Positions 26,032 through 34,443 of a stretch of 42,059 nucleotides of DNA are shown one piece after another. The notes below the pieces were generated by a model. The model made no database searches, was not told the DNA's origin, and was given only the letters and a program-made list of their open reading frames with translations. Source of the DNA: Pseudomonadota bacterium (GTDB taxonomy: Bacteria; Pseudomonadota; Gammaproteobacteria; Steroidobacterales; Steroidobacteraceae); NCBI GenBank assembly GCA_021807675.1, contig JAKBCR010000013.1:1-42059 (forward strand), in the 5' to 3' direction. Both the position numbers and the translations under genes were made by a program. How positions within the stretch are numbered: the stretch's first letter is position 1; every line of letters starts with the position of its first letter.

Positions 26032-27435
26032 ATGACGAGTTCCTTTCGAACCGAGCGCGACAGCATGGGCGAGCTGCAGGTGCCCGCGGACGCGCTCTGG
26101 GGCGCCCAGACGCAGCGCGCCGTACAGAATTTCCCGATCAGCGGCCTGACGATGCCGCGCGCATTCATCGGCGCGCTCGGGCTCGTCAAGCAGGCCGCCG
26201 CGCACGCCAACACGCGCCTCGAGCTCCTCGAGGGCGATATCTCGCGGGCCATCGAGGCGGCGGCGTCCGAGGTGGCGGCGGGCGGCCACGATGCCCAGTT
26301 TCCGATCGATGTCTTCCAGACCGGCTCGGGCACGAGCACGAACATGAATGCCAACGAGGTGATCGCTACGCTCGCCACGCGGCGCCTGGGCAAGGCCGTG
26401 CACCCGAACGATCACGTCAATATGGGTCAGAGCAGCAACGACGTGATCCCGACGACGATCCACGTGAGCGCGGCCCTCGGCGTGCGGCGGGAGCTCATCC
26501 CGGCGCTCGAGCACCTGCGCGATGCGCTGCTCGCCAAAGAGCGCGAGGTCGGCACCATCGTCAAGACCGGCCGCACCCACCTCATGGATGCGATGCCCGT
26601 GACCCTGGGGCAGGAGCTCTCGGGCTGGCGCGCGCAGATCGAGAGCGCTATTGCGCGGCTCGGCGCCACGGAGCCGCGATTGCTTGCGCTCGCGCAGGGC
26701 GGTACCGCCGTCGGCACCGGCATCAACGCGCACCCTGACTTCGGTGCCCGCTTCTGCGAGGCGCTCGCCGACCTGACAGGCCTGCCGTTCGCGCCGGCGC
26801 GCAACTACTTCGAGGCGCTCTCGTCCCAGGACACGGCCGTCGAGCTCTCCGGCCAGCTGAAGACGCTCGCCGTGAGCCTCATGAAGATCGCGAACGACCT
26901 GCGCTGGATGAACAGCGGACCGCTGGCGGGCCTGGGCGAGATCGCCCTGCCGGCGCTGCAGCCGGGCAGCAGCATCATGCCGGGCAAGGTGAACCCGGTG
27001 ATCCCGGAGGCGACCGCCATGGTTGCCGCCCAGGTCATCGGGAACGATGCCACCATCACGGTTGCGGGACAGTCGGGGAATTTCCAGCTGAACGTGATGT
27101 TGCCCGTCATCGCGCACAACCTGCTCGAGAGCATCCGCCTGCTTGCCAACATCTCGCGCGCGCTCGCCGATCGGGCGATCGCGGGCTTCAAAGTGAACCT
27201 GCCGCGCCTCGCCGAAGCGCTCGACCGCAACCCCATCCTGATTACCGCTCTCAATCCGGTGATCGGCTACGAAAAGGGCGCGGCCATCGCGAAGAAGGCC
27301 TATGCCGAGGGCAAGCCCCTGCGAGAGGTGGCGGAGAAGATGACCGACCTGCCTCGCGAGGAGCTCGCGCGGCTCCTCGACCCGGCCGATCTCGCCCGCG
27401 GCGGCATCAAGGGTGGCACGAGCGGCGGTGGCTGA
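26032..27435 (+). CDS. fumC: Class II fumarate hydratase
   Basis: This oxygen-stable fumarase converts fumarate to malate. The 467-residue product has [20 protein letters not shown] at the N-terminus, the [13 protein letters not shown] block (about residue 100), [29 protein letters not shown] (catalytic His) and the superfamily signature [15 protein letters not shown] (about 313), ending in a C-terminal helical domain. ATG 26032 has GGAG about 10 nt upstream and matches the family start; the frame is open to 25993. It is divergent from purB and overlaps nothing downstream, the next likely start being 28 nt beyond its stop. Confidence 0.96.
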   Translation: MTSSFRTERDSMGELQVPADALWGAQTQRAVQNFPISGLTMPRAFIGALGLVKQAAAHANTRLELLEGDISRAIEAAASEVAAGGHDAQFPIDVFQTGSGTSTNMNANEVIATLATRRLGKAVHPNDHVNMGQSSNDVIPTTIHVSAALGVRRELIPALEHLRDALLAKEREVGTIVKTGRTHLMDAMPVTLGQELSGWRAQIESAIARLGATEPRLLALAQGGTAVGTGINAHPDFGARFCEALADLTGLPFAPARNYFEALSSQDTAVELSGQLKTLAVSLMKIANDLRWMNSGPLAGLGEIALPALQPGSSIMPGKVNPVIPEATAMVAAQVIGNDATITVAGQSGNFQLNVMLPVIAHNLLESIRLLANISRALADRAIAGFKVNLPRLAEALDRNPILITALNPVIGYEKGAAIAKKAYAEGKPLREVAEKMTDLPREELARLLDPADLARGGIKGGTSGGG

Positions 27436-27463
27436 CGGGGACGGCACGACCCGGGAAGCGGGC

Positions 27464-28126
27464 ATGGCCACGGCCGAAGCCGCCCCGCTCATGGACTGGC
27501 CGGCGAGGATCCGTGAGCGGCTCGCCGGCAGCCAGCCGCGCCATGAGATCGAGGAATGCCTGGTTCCCGGTCTCACGGCGCAGCAAAGCGGCGAGTTCCG
27601 GCGGTACTTTCCTGCCGAGCCCATCCCGGCGGCCGTACTCGTTCCCATCGTGGAGCATCCGGGCGCACCCACCGTGCTTCTGACACAGCGCGCCACGCAG
27701 CTGCGCAACCATGCCGGTCAGGTCAGCTTTCCCGGTGGCCGCATCGATCCGCAGGATCGCGGCCCCACGGCTGCGGCTCTGCGGGAGGCGCGGGAGGAGA
27801 TCGGGCTGGAGGAAAGCTGCGTGTCGGTGGTTGGATTTCTGCCCGACCACATGGTCATCAGCGGCTTTCGCGTCACTCCGGTCGTCGCGATGGTGAGTCC
27901 CGGCTTCGAGCTGCTGCTCGAGGCGCAGGAGGTGGAGGACACCTTCGAAGTGCCGCTGACCTTCGTTTTCGATCCGCGCAACCACCGGCCGCGGCTGCAT
28001 CGCTTCCCGACGGCCGAGGCGGAGGCGACGATGTTCGATATTCCTTATGGCGATCGCAACATCTGGGGCGCTACGGCGGGCATGCTGCTCACGCTCTACA
28101 GGCTCTGCACCGAGGGCAAGGCTTGA
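27464..28126 (+). CDS. Nudix CoA pyrophosphatase (NudL-like)
   Basis: The 220-residue protein has an extended CoA-Nudix pattern: LTQRATQLRNHAGQVSFPGG followed by RIDPQDRGPTAAALREAREE and IGL. The LRxHxGQxxFPGG pattern just before the Nudix box is specific for coenzyme A diphosphatases, which cut CoA to 4'-phosphopantetheine and 3',5'-ADP. The C-terminal WGATAGML matches NudL. Start is ATG 27464; an earlier start at 27413 would overlap fumC. Its TGA overlaps the mazG TTG start. Confidence 0.92.
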   Translation: MATAEAAPLMDWPARIRERLAGSQPRHEIEECLVPGLTAQQSGEFRRYFPAEPIPAAVLVPIVEHPGAPTVLLTQRATQLRNHAGQVSFPGGRIDPQDRGPTAAALREAREEIGLEESCVSVVGFLPDHMVISGFRVTPVVAMVSPGFELLLEAQEVEDTFEVPLTFVFDPRNHRPRLHRFPTAEAEATMFDIPYGDRNIWGATAGMLLTLYRLCTEGKA

Positions 28127-28983
28127 GTGACGGCGGCGAGCCCGGGGAGGCGATCGAGGGGCTCCTCAAGCTCATGGCGCGCCTGCGCGATCCGCGGCAC
28201 GGCTGTCCCTGGGATCGCGAGCAGACCTTCCGCAGCATCGCGCCATTCACCATCGAGGAGGCGTACGAGGTGGCCGATGCCGTGGAGGGTGGTAAGCCGG
28301 AGAAGCTGTGTGATGAGCTCGGCGATCTTCTCTTCCAGGTGGTGTTTCATTCCCGGATGGCGGAAGAGAAGGGCTGGTTCGACTTTGCCGCCGTCGCGCG
28401 CGGCATCCGCGAGAAGCTCATCCGGCGCCATCCGCACGTGTTCGAGAGCACGGGACGGGCTGCCGATCCAGGCCAGCTCTCGCGCATCTGGGAGGAGCAA
28501 AAGGCGCGCGAGCGCGCGCAGGCGGCAGCGGTGATGCCCGACGGTGATCACAGTGTGCTTGCGGATGTTCCGCGAGCGCTCCCCGGCCTCACGCGGGCGG
28601 CGAAGCTCGGACGCCGCGCAGCGCGAGCCGGCTTCGACTGGGAGAGCGCCTCGCAGGTCCGTGACAAGGTGCTGGAAGAGCTGGGTGAGATCGATGAGGC
28701 GCTCGCCTCCAGAGAAGAGACACGTAGCGGCGAGCGCCAGTCCCGTGGCGCGGCGCACCCGGATGGCGTGGCGGAAGAGTTGGGCGACCTGCTGTTCGCC
28801 GTGGCCAACTGGAGTCTGCACCTGTCTATCGATCCGGAGGAGGCGCTGCGGGCGGCGAATGCGAAGTTCGAGCGCCGATTCCGGCGCATGGAGGCTCTGG
28901 CGGCGGCGCAGGGAGCGCGGCTGCAGGCGCTCGATGCGGCCCAATGGGATGCACTCTGGCGGCAGGCCAAGCGGGAGGCTTAG
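28123..28983 (+). CDS. mazG: Nucleoside triphosphate pyrophosphohydrolase MazG
   Basis: The 286-residue, two-domain all-alpha NTP pyrophosphatase has the first repeat LMARLRDPRHGCPWDREQTF, EEAYEVADAVEGG and CDELGDLLFQVVFH, and the second DKVLEELGEIDEAL and AEELGDLLFAVANW. Each carries the E-E-x-x-E...E-L-x-D metal pattern. E. coli MazG is 263 aa; an inserted linker (SREETRSGERQSRGAAHPDG) accounts for the difference. The start is TTG 28123, overlapping the previous stop as TTGA; no ATG would retain the first motif. It removes abnormal NTPs and affects ppGpp levels in E. coli. Confidence 0.94.
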   Translation: MSDGGEPGEAIEGLLKLMARLRDPRHGCPWDREQTFRSIAPFTIEEAYEVADAVEGGKPEKLCDELGDLLFQVVFHSRMAEEKGWFDFAAVARGIREKLIRRHPHVFESTGRAADPGQLSRIWEEQKARERAQAAAVMPDGDHSVLADVPRALPGLTRAAKLGRRAARAGFDWESASQVRDKVLEELGEIDEALASREETRSGERQSRGAAHPDGVAEELGDLLFAVANWSLHLSIDPEEALRAANAKFERRFRRMEALAAAQGARLQALDAAQWDALWRQAKREA

Positions 28984-28984
28984 C

Positions 28985-29002
28985 GCGGGGCACGGGCCCC
29001 GC
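28985..29002 (+). terminator. GC-rich hairpin directly after mazG
   Basis: GCGGGGC (28985-28991), a 4-nt loop and GCCCCGC (28996-29002) form a perfect 7-bp stem one base past the mazG stop. No T-tract follows, so it may be a weak terminator, a 3'-end stabiliser or a Rho-assisted stop. Confidence 0.35.
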
Positions 29003-29082
29003 CGAGCGCCCGGCATCCGCGCCGGCACTCCCCGGTGCGATTCAGCGCGGATTCACGCGCATCCAGCTATCTTGGCGCGGAT

Positions 29083-29391
29083 ATGACGGCCGCTCGGATT
29101 TCGGTGATCGCTGCGATGGCGCTCGCGCTCGCGGCGGGCGGCACGCTCGCTCGTGCTCATGAGACCCCGGCCGCCACACCGCGGGGGGGCGCGGGCCGCA
29201 CTTCCCCGCCGCGCGCGGAGCTTTCCATGGATCAGGCCGTGCAGCTGGCCGAGAGACGTTTCAGGGCCCGAGTCGTCCGGGCCGAGACGGAAACGCAGGG
29301 AGGCCGTACCATCTACGCCCTGCGGATGCTGGACGGTGCGGGCCGAGTCTTCGCTGTTCGGATCGACGCAGCGAGCGGCGCCATTCTCTGA
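29083..29391 (+). CDS. Secreted PepSY-domain protein
   Basis: The 102-residue product starts with a Sec signal peptide (ISVIAAMALALAAGGTLARA, about residues 6-25). A short PepSY domain follows: LSMDQAVQLAERRFRARVV, then TIYALRMLDGAGRVFAVRID and ASGAIL, the classic ending with Asp-x-x-x-Gly. PepSY modules commonly inhibit peptidases or modulate sensors. The gene sits 38 nt upstream of a PhoP-like regulator and its sensor kinase, an arrangement recurrent in gammaproteobacteria, so a role as periplasmic partner of the sensor is a reasonable inference. Confidence 0.85.
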   Translation: MTAARISVIAAMALALAAGGTLARAHETPAATPRGGAGRTSPPRAELSMDQAVQLAERRFRARVVRAETETQGGRTIYALRMLDGAGRVFAVRIDAASGAIL

Positions 29392-29429
29392 CGCCCACTG
29401 AGACGCTTGGGTTCGCGGGGAGTCTGCCG

Positions 29430-30116
29430 ATGCGAGTGCTTGTTGTCGAAGACGAGGCTGTGCTGCGCGATACGCTGCGGACGCGGCTTACGGAGGCCGG
29501 TTTTACCGTCGATGTGGCGCAAGACGGAGAAGAGGGACTCTTCGCGGGGCGAGAGTATCCGCTGGATGTCGCGATCATCGATCTTGGTCTGCCGAAGCTC
29601 GCGGGCCTGGAGGTCATCCGGCGCCTGCGCGCCGCCGGCAAGGCTTTTCCGATTTTGATTCTCACCGCGCGTGACAACTGGCAGGACAAAGTCGAGGGCC
29701 TGCAGGCCGGCGCCGACGACTACGTTGCGAAGCCCTTTCATTTCGAGGAGGTACTGGCGCGGCTGCAGGCGCTGCTGCGTCGGGCGGGCGGTTGGGCGAG
29801 CCCGGAGCTCAAGTGCGGCGCGGTGACGCTCGACACGCGCGCTCAGACGGTGAGAGTCGATGGCCAGCCGGTGGATCTCACGACCTTCGAGTACCGCATC
29901 CTCGAGCATTTGATGCTGCGCGCCGGGGAGGTGATCTCCAAGGGCGAGCTCACCGAGCGGCTCTACGATCAGGACTTCGAGCGCGACAGCAACGTGATCG
30001 AGGTGTTGGTCGGGCGGTTGCGACGCAAGCTCGATCCCGAGGATCGCCTGAAGCCGATCGAGACCCTGCGCGGCCGCGGCTATCGCTTTGCGCTCGCGCG
30101 CGACCGGGCGACCTGA
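29430..30116 (+). CDS. OmpR/PhoP-family response regulator
   Basis: The 228-residue regulator has receiver acidic residues VVEDE (6-10), phosphoacceptor Asp51 in IIDLGLPKLAGLEV, Thr79 in ILTARD and Lys101 in VAKPF. The C-terminal winged helix has TTFEYRILEHLM, SKGELTERLYDQDFERDSNV and VLVGRLRRKLDP, ending RGRGYRFAL. The YDQDFERDSNVIEV stretch is characteristic of PhoP. It is followed by the sensor kinase, whose frame overlaps its end. Targets and signal are unknown; Mg2+ or antimicrobial-peptide sensing is known for the family but not shown here. Confidence 0.94.
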   Translation: MRVLVVEDEAVLRDTLRTRLTEAGFTVDVAQDGEEGLFAGREYPLDVAIIDLGLPKLAGLEVIRRLRAAGKAFPILILTARDNWQDKVEGLQAGADDYVAKPFHFEEVLARLQALLRRAGGWASPELKCGAVTLDTRAQTVRVDGQPVDLTTFEYRILEHLMLRAGEVISKGELTERLYDQDFERDSNVIEVLVGRLRRKLDPEDRLKPIETLRGRGYRFALARDRAT

Positions 30117-30153
30117 CCTGACGGAGCCGGCGCTTGCGCCAACACCACGCACC

Positions 30154-31518
30154 GTGCATTCCCTAAGCCGCCGGCTGCTCGTCTCGGTCGCCGTACCGCT
30201 CGCGCTCTTCTTCGGCGTGATGATGCTCGTGCTCGACACGGGTTTCCGGGCGCTGTCGGAGCGATCGCTGCACGAGCTGCTCGATGCGCAGATCGTCACG
30301 CTGATCGCCGCCGCGGAGCCCGCCCCCTCGGGCGGTTATGACGCACCGTTGAAGGGGCTCGATACCCGCCTGGCGACCCCGGATTCGGGGCTCTACGCCC
30401 AGATCCGATCCAACAGCCACACCTGGCGCTCCCCTTCGACGGTCGGCGTGCCCATCGACTTCGGTCCGCCGCTTGCCCAGGGCCAGCGGCAGTTCTCCTA
30501 TGCGATGGTCGCCCATACTCGCGTGGCGATCGAGAGCCGGGGCATCTCCTTCGAGGACGACCCGACGCGCGCGCAGGCGCTCACCTTCAGTGTGGCGGTG
30601 AGCCTGACGCCGTACGAGGAGCAGCTGTGGCTCTTCCGCAGCCGCATGCTCGGTTGGTTCTCCGGGCTCATGCTGCTCCTGCTGCTTTCGCTCGCGGCGC
30701 TCCTGCGTCGGGTGCTGGCCCCACTGCGGCGGTTGGAGCGCGAGATTCACGAGGTGGAGGAAGGGCGGAGCGAAATGCTGGGGGCGGGCTATCCGCGGGA
30801 GCTGAGCGGCGTGGCGAGCCATCTCAATACGCTGCTCGTCGGGGAGCGTAAGCGCGTCGCCCGCTATCGCGACACTTTGGGGAATCTCGCGCATGGGCTG
30901 AAGACGCCGCTTGCGGTGATGCGCTCGGCGGTCAGCGCCGATGCCGCATCCGATGCCGCTGCGCGAACGATCGGAACGGAGATCGATCGCATGACCGACA
31001 TCATCGAGCATCAGCTGAAGCGCGCGGCGGCTTCGGGCGGCGCTCTTCTCGGGCAGGCGCCGGTGGGGGTTGCGGCGGTGGCCTCGGACTTGCGCTCGGC
31101 GCTGCTCAAGGTGTACTCGCGCAAGGATCTCTCGATCGAGCTCGCGATCCAGGAGGGGAGTCATTTCATCGGGGATCGGGGGGATTTCGTCGAGCTGCTG
31201 GGCAACCTCATGGACAACGCCTGCAAATGGTGCCGGGAGAAGGTGCGGGTGTCCGTCACGGTGGAGGATGGGGGCGCGGGGGGGAGGGAGAACCTCGCTC
31301 TGGTGGTGGAGGATGACGGGAAGGGGATCGCGCGGCAGGACCGGGACAAGGTGTTGGAGAGGGGGGTCAGGACGGACGAGAAGGTGCCGGGGCATGGGTT
31401 GGGGCTCGCCATGGTGCATGACACCGTCGATCTTTACGGCGGGAAGCTCGTGGTGGATGCCTCAGCGCTGGGAGGGGCGCGGTTTTCACTGCGCTTGCCG
31501 GGAAAGAGGCTTGGATGA
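30154..31518 (+). CDS. PhoQ-like sensor histidine kinase
   Basis: The 454-residue kinase has an N-terminal helix (residues 8-27, LLVSVAVPLALFFGVMMLVL), a periplasmic sensor of about 140 residues, a second helix near 169-187 and a HAMP-like linker. The phosphoacceptor His247 lies in NLAHGLKTPLAVMRSAV, the Pho-Q type H-box. The N-box is GNLMDNACKWC, with G-boxes VEDDGKGIAR and PGHGLGLAMV. I prefer GTG 30154 as start, since it immediately precedes the first helix; the frame is open from 30088. The final 250 nt are unusually G-rich and use AGG/GGG codons more than the rest of the gene. Confidence 0.92.
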   Translation: MHSLSRRLLVSVAVPLALFFGVMMLVLDTGFRALSERSLHELLDAQIVTLIAAAEPAPSGGYDAPLKGLDTRLATPDSGLYAQIRSNSHTWRSPSTVGVPIDFGPPLAQGQRQFSYAMVAHTRVAIESRGISFEDDPTRAQALTFSVAVSLTPYEEQLWLFRSRMLGWFSGLMLLLLLSLAALLRRVLAPLRRLEREIHEVEEGRSEMLGAGYPRELSGVASHLNTLLVGERKRVARYRDTLGNLAHGLKTPLAVMRSAVSADAASDAAARTIGTEIDRMTDIIEHQLKRAAASGGALLGQAPVGVAAVASDLRSALLKVYSRKDLSIELAIQEGSHFIGDRGDFVELLGNLMDNACKWCREKVRVSVTVEDGGAGGRENLALVVEDDGKGIARQDRDKVLERGVRTDEKVPGHGLGLAMVHDTVDLYGGKLVVDASALGGARFSLRLPGKRLG

Positions 31519-31603
31519 AGTTCGGGCGTGCGGCGCCTCGCCTGCAAAGAGACTTGCCGGGGACGCCGTGAATCCGGGGTCGCGGGCTCGCGCTTGGCCA
31601 CTG

Positions 31604-33145
31604 TTAGAGCTCGAACCTGATTCCTTGGGCTAGAGGAAGATCGCGAGACCAGTTGATCGTATTCGTCTGGCGGCGCATATAGGACTTCCAGGCGTCGGAG
31701 CCGGACTCGCGGCCGCCGCCGGTGTCCTTCTCGCCACCGAAGGCGCCGCCGATCTCGGCGCCGGAGGTGCCGATGTTGACATTGGCGATGCCACAGTCGC
31801 TGCCGGCGGCGGAGAGGAAGAGCTCGGCATGCTGCAGGCGGTCGGTGAAGAGGGAGGAGGAGAGGCCGTAGGCGCTGGCGTTTTGCTGGGCAATAGCCTC
31901 CTCGAGCGAGTCGACGGGGATCAGGTAGAGGATCGGGCCGAAGGTCTCGGCCTGGACGATGGGCCAGTCGTTGCGGGCGCGGATCAGAGTGGGCTCGACG
32001 AAGTGCCCTGGACCGGGGAGTCGATGGCCGCCGTGGAGGATCTCACCACCGGCGGCGCGGGCGGCAGTGACAGCGGACTCGAAGCGCTCGACGGCGTGAG
32101 CGTCGATCAGGGGGCCCATCAGCGTCGCGGGATCGAGGGGATCGCCGATGCGCACCTGGCGATAGGCGCTTCTCAGGCGGGTCTCGAGGTCCGCGGCAAT
32201 GGCCTTGTGAACGAAGACACGGCGCGTACTGGTGCAGCGCTGGCCGGCGGTGCCGACTGCGCCGAATACGATGGCGGGTACAGCGAGATCGAGGCTCGCG
32301 CTCTCATCGATGATGATCGCATTGTTGCCTCCGAGCTCGAGGAGGCTTCTGCCGAGGCGTGCGGCGACACGCTCGCCGACCTTGCGGCCGACCGGGGTGG
32401 AGCCTGTGAAGGAGATGAGTGCTACGCGGCGGTCGTCGACGAATCGAGTCGCAAGGTCGGTTCCGCCGTCGATGAAGAGTTGAAAAATGGATGGCAGGCC
32501 TCGCTCGCGCAGGACCCGGTTGCAGAGCTGCTGCACGGCGATGGCGGTGAGAGGGGTCCTGGGCGATGGCTTCCAGACCGAGACGTTGCCGCAGACCGCC
32601 GCCAGGAAGGCGTTCCAGGACCAAACGGCGACCGGGAAGTTGAACGCGGAGACGATGCCCACCACCCCGAGCGGATGCCACTGCTCGTACATCCGATGGC
32701 CGGGGCGCTCGGAGTGCATCGTGAGGCCGTAGAGCATGCGCGACTGGCCGACGGCGAAATCGGCGATGTCGATCATTTCCTGCACTTCGCCGAGACCTTC
32801 GGCGAGGATCTTGCCGTTCTCGAGCGAGACCAGGGTGCCGAGGTCCGCCTTGGCGCGGCGCAGTTCCTCGCCGATCAGGCGGACGACTTCGCCGCGCTTC
32901 GGGGCGGGAACGGCGCGCCAGGTCCCCGCGGTCGCGACTGCGGAGGCAATGACGGCCTCGTAGTCCTGCGCGCCAGCGGGCCGGACCTGCGCGATCAGCG
33001 TGCCGGTTGCGGGGTTACGGATGCTGATGAGCGCAGTGTCGCCGCTGCTCGTCCATTCCTGCGCGCCGGAGCAGGCGCCGGGATTGAGGGGCGCGAGCTC
33101 CAGCCTCGCGAGGAGGTTGTTGATGTCCGATTCAACGCCGCTCAT
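31604..33145 (-). CDS. ALDH7-type alpha-aminoadipic semialdehyde dehydrogenase
   Basis: The 513-residue aldehyde dehydrogenase has the catalytic cysteine in [17 protein letters not shown] (about residue 304), general base in [13 protein letters not shown], and [20 protein letters not shown] at the nucleotide site. The N-terminal [12 protein letters not shown] and the C-terminal [19 protein letters not shown] segments match the ALDH7/AASADH (antiquitin) group, which oxidises alpha-aminoadipate semialdehyde/piperideine-6-carboxylate to 2-aminoadipate in lysine breakdown. Its ATG overlaps the TGA of the upstream saccharopine/lysine dehydrogenase gene by 4 nt, strongly supporting that pathway. 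Confidence 0.93.
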   Translation of the reverse strand: MSGVESDINNLLARLELAPLNPGACSGAQEWTSSGDTALISIRNPATGTLIAQVRPAGAQDYEAVIASAVATAGTWRAVPAPKRGEVVRLIGEELRRAKADLGTLVSLENGKILAEGLGEVQEMIDIADFAVGQSRMLYGLTMHSERPGHRMYEQWHPLGVVGIVSAFNFPVAVWSWNAFLAAVCGNVSVWKPSPRTPLTAIAVQQLCNRVLRERGLPSIFQLFIDGGTDLATRFVDDRRVALISFTGSTPVGRKVGERVAARLGRSLLELGGNNAIIIDESASLDLAVPAIVFGAVGTAGQRCTSTRRVFVHKAIAADLETRLRSAYRQVRIGDPLDPATLMGPLIDAHAVERFESAVTAARAAGGEILHGGHRLPGPGHFVEPTLIRARNDWPIVQAETFGPILYLIPVDSLEEAIAQQNASAYGLSSSLFTDRLQHAELFLSAAGSDCGIANVNIGTSGAEIGGAFGGEKDTGGGRESGSDAWKSYMRRQTNTINWSRDLPLAQGIRFEL

Positions 33146-34317
33146 TGCGCCGCGGCCTTCTTTGGGTTGCGCTGGTGCCCGGTCTTGCCCGAGACGATGA
33201 CCTCCGCGGAGATCTCCTTGCTGCCGCCTTGGGCATAGTAGCGGCCGAAGCGGTTGGCCAGGATGTCGGTCAGTCGGAATTCCTCCTGGGCGACGAAGCC
33301 GTGGTAGCGATCGGGATGCTCGAGCACAATATCGACCACGGAAGTGATGCCCGCGGCGGTGGTCACCTGGATCGCGGACCAGAGCCGCCCGGCGATGAGC
33401 TGCGGGTAGATCTTATTGACATAGTTCTCCTCGCGCAGCTCTCCGTCCTGGGTGCCCGTGACCGCCGCATACACGATGACGACATCCTGCAGTGTCTGGG
33501 GCACGGCGTTCTCGAGGATCCGCTTCAAGGTATCCCGGTCCCGATTGAGCTTGAGGTCGTTCATCAGCAGGCGCATCTGCTCGCAGTGGCCCGGATAGCG
33601 GATCGTCTTGTAATTCATGGATTCGCAACGCGTGCCGTGCGTCTCCGCGAGCGAGCCGAGGCCCCCAGAGGTGTTGAACGCCTCGTAGAGCGTCCCGTCG
33701 ATCTCGATCTCCTCCATACCCTCGAGCGGCGCGACTTCCAGCGTGCGCCCATCGACGATAGCCTGACAGGGATTGCCGTACTCGTTGATGAGACCCTCGG
33801 TGGACCAGGGTAGCGATGACTTGAGCACGTTGTTCGGGTGCTGAGGGAGCGCTCCCACGCGCAATTTCACCGCGCGCAGCTCCTCGAAATGTTTGATGAG
33901 CTCCGCGGCGGCAATGCTGATGAATCCGGGTGCGAGTCCGCATTGGGGTACGAACGCTCGTGAGGCACCCGTTGCGATGGCGCGGACCGCGCGTGTGACC
34001 TCGACGTCCTCGGTGAGATCGAAGTAATGCACGCCCGCGCTGCGGGCAGCTTCTGCCACCGTGACGTTGCAGTAGAACGGCAAGCTCGAGATCACAGCAT
34101 CGACTGGATGGTTGGCCAAGTGACGCTCGAGGGCGCTTGGCTCCCTCGCGTTCAGGGCGTGTGCGCTGAGGCCGGCCGCCCCATGCGCGCGCACGACGGC
34201 TTCCGCGATAGAGCCGTCGATGTCCGCGAGCTGAGCCTGGTAGGCGCCGGAGGTGGCCAGGAGCCCGGAGATGAGGGCACCAATCTTACCGGCGCCGAGG
34301 ATGAGTACACGATGCAT
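33142..34317 (-). CDS. Saccharopine dehydrogenase-family protein, probable lysine 6-dehydrogenase
   Basis: The 391-residue NAD(P)-dependent enzyme has a Rossmann start [20 protein letters not shown], then [38 protein letters not shown] and [16 protein letters not shown], which match the saccharopine reductase/lysine dehydrogenase fold. The size (about 385-390) and coupling to an ALDH7 gene fit L-lysine 6-dehydrogenase, giving piperideine-6-carboxylate for the neighbour to oxidise. Saccharopine dehydrogenase (glutamate-forming) is the alternative, but no lysine-ketoglutarate reductase gene is nearby. ATG 34317 is chosen at the Rossmann strand; the frame is open far upstream as antisense of the DAHP synthase gene. 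Confidence 0.85.
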   Translation of the reverse strand: MHRVLILGAGKIGALISGLLATSGAYQAQLADIDGSIAEAVVRAHGAAGLSAHALNAREPSALERHLANHPVDAVISSLPFYCNVTVAEAARSAGVHYFDLTEDVEVTRAVRAIATGASRAFVPQCGLAPGFISIAAAELIKHFEELRAVKLRVGALPQHPNNVLKSSLPWSTEGLINEYGNPCQAIVDGRTLEVAPLEGMEEIEIDGTLYEAFNTSGGLGSLAETHGTRCESMNYKTIRYPGHCEQMRLLMNDLKLNRDRDTLKRILENAVPQTLQDVVIVYAAVTGTQDGELREENYVNKIYPQLIAGRLWSAIQVTTAAGITSVVDIVLEHPDRYHGFVAQEEFRLTDILANRFGRYYAQGGSKEISAEVIVSGKTGHQRNPKKAAAQ

Positions 34318-34443
34318 TCGGCCCCTCCCGCCTGATGGCGGATGGACGAGGCGGTCCATTCTCGCCCTTGGCGGCCGTTCATGCCAGCCGTGCCTACCCC
34401 GAGGAGGGCCGGCGCGACTGCCCCATGGTAGGATGAGCGGTCC

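Noticed and set aside
24609-27708. Long antisense frames over purB (24609-26006) and fumC (26029-27708)
   Set aside because: Low-complexity shadows; the sense frames contain all expected signature motifs.
31829-33238. 469-codon plus-strand frame opposite the ALDH7 gene
   Set aside because: Gly/Asp/Glu-rich shadow translation with no homology visible.
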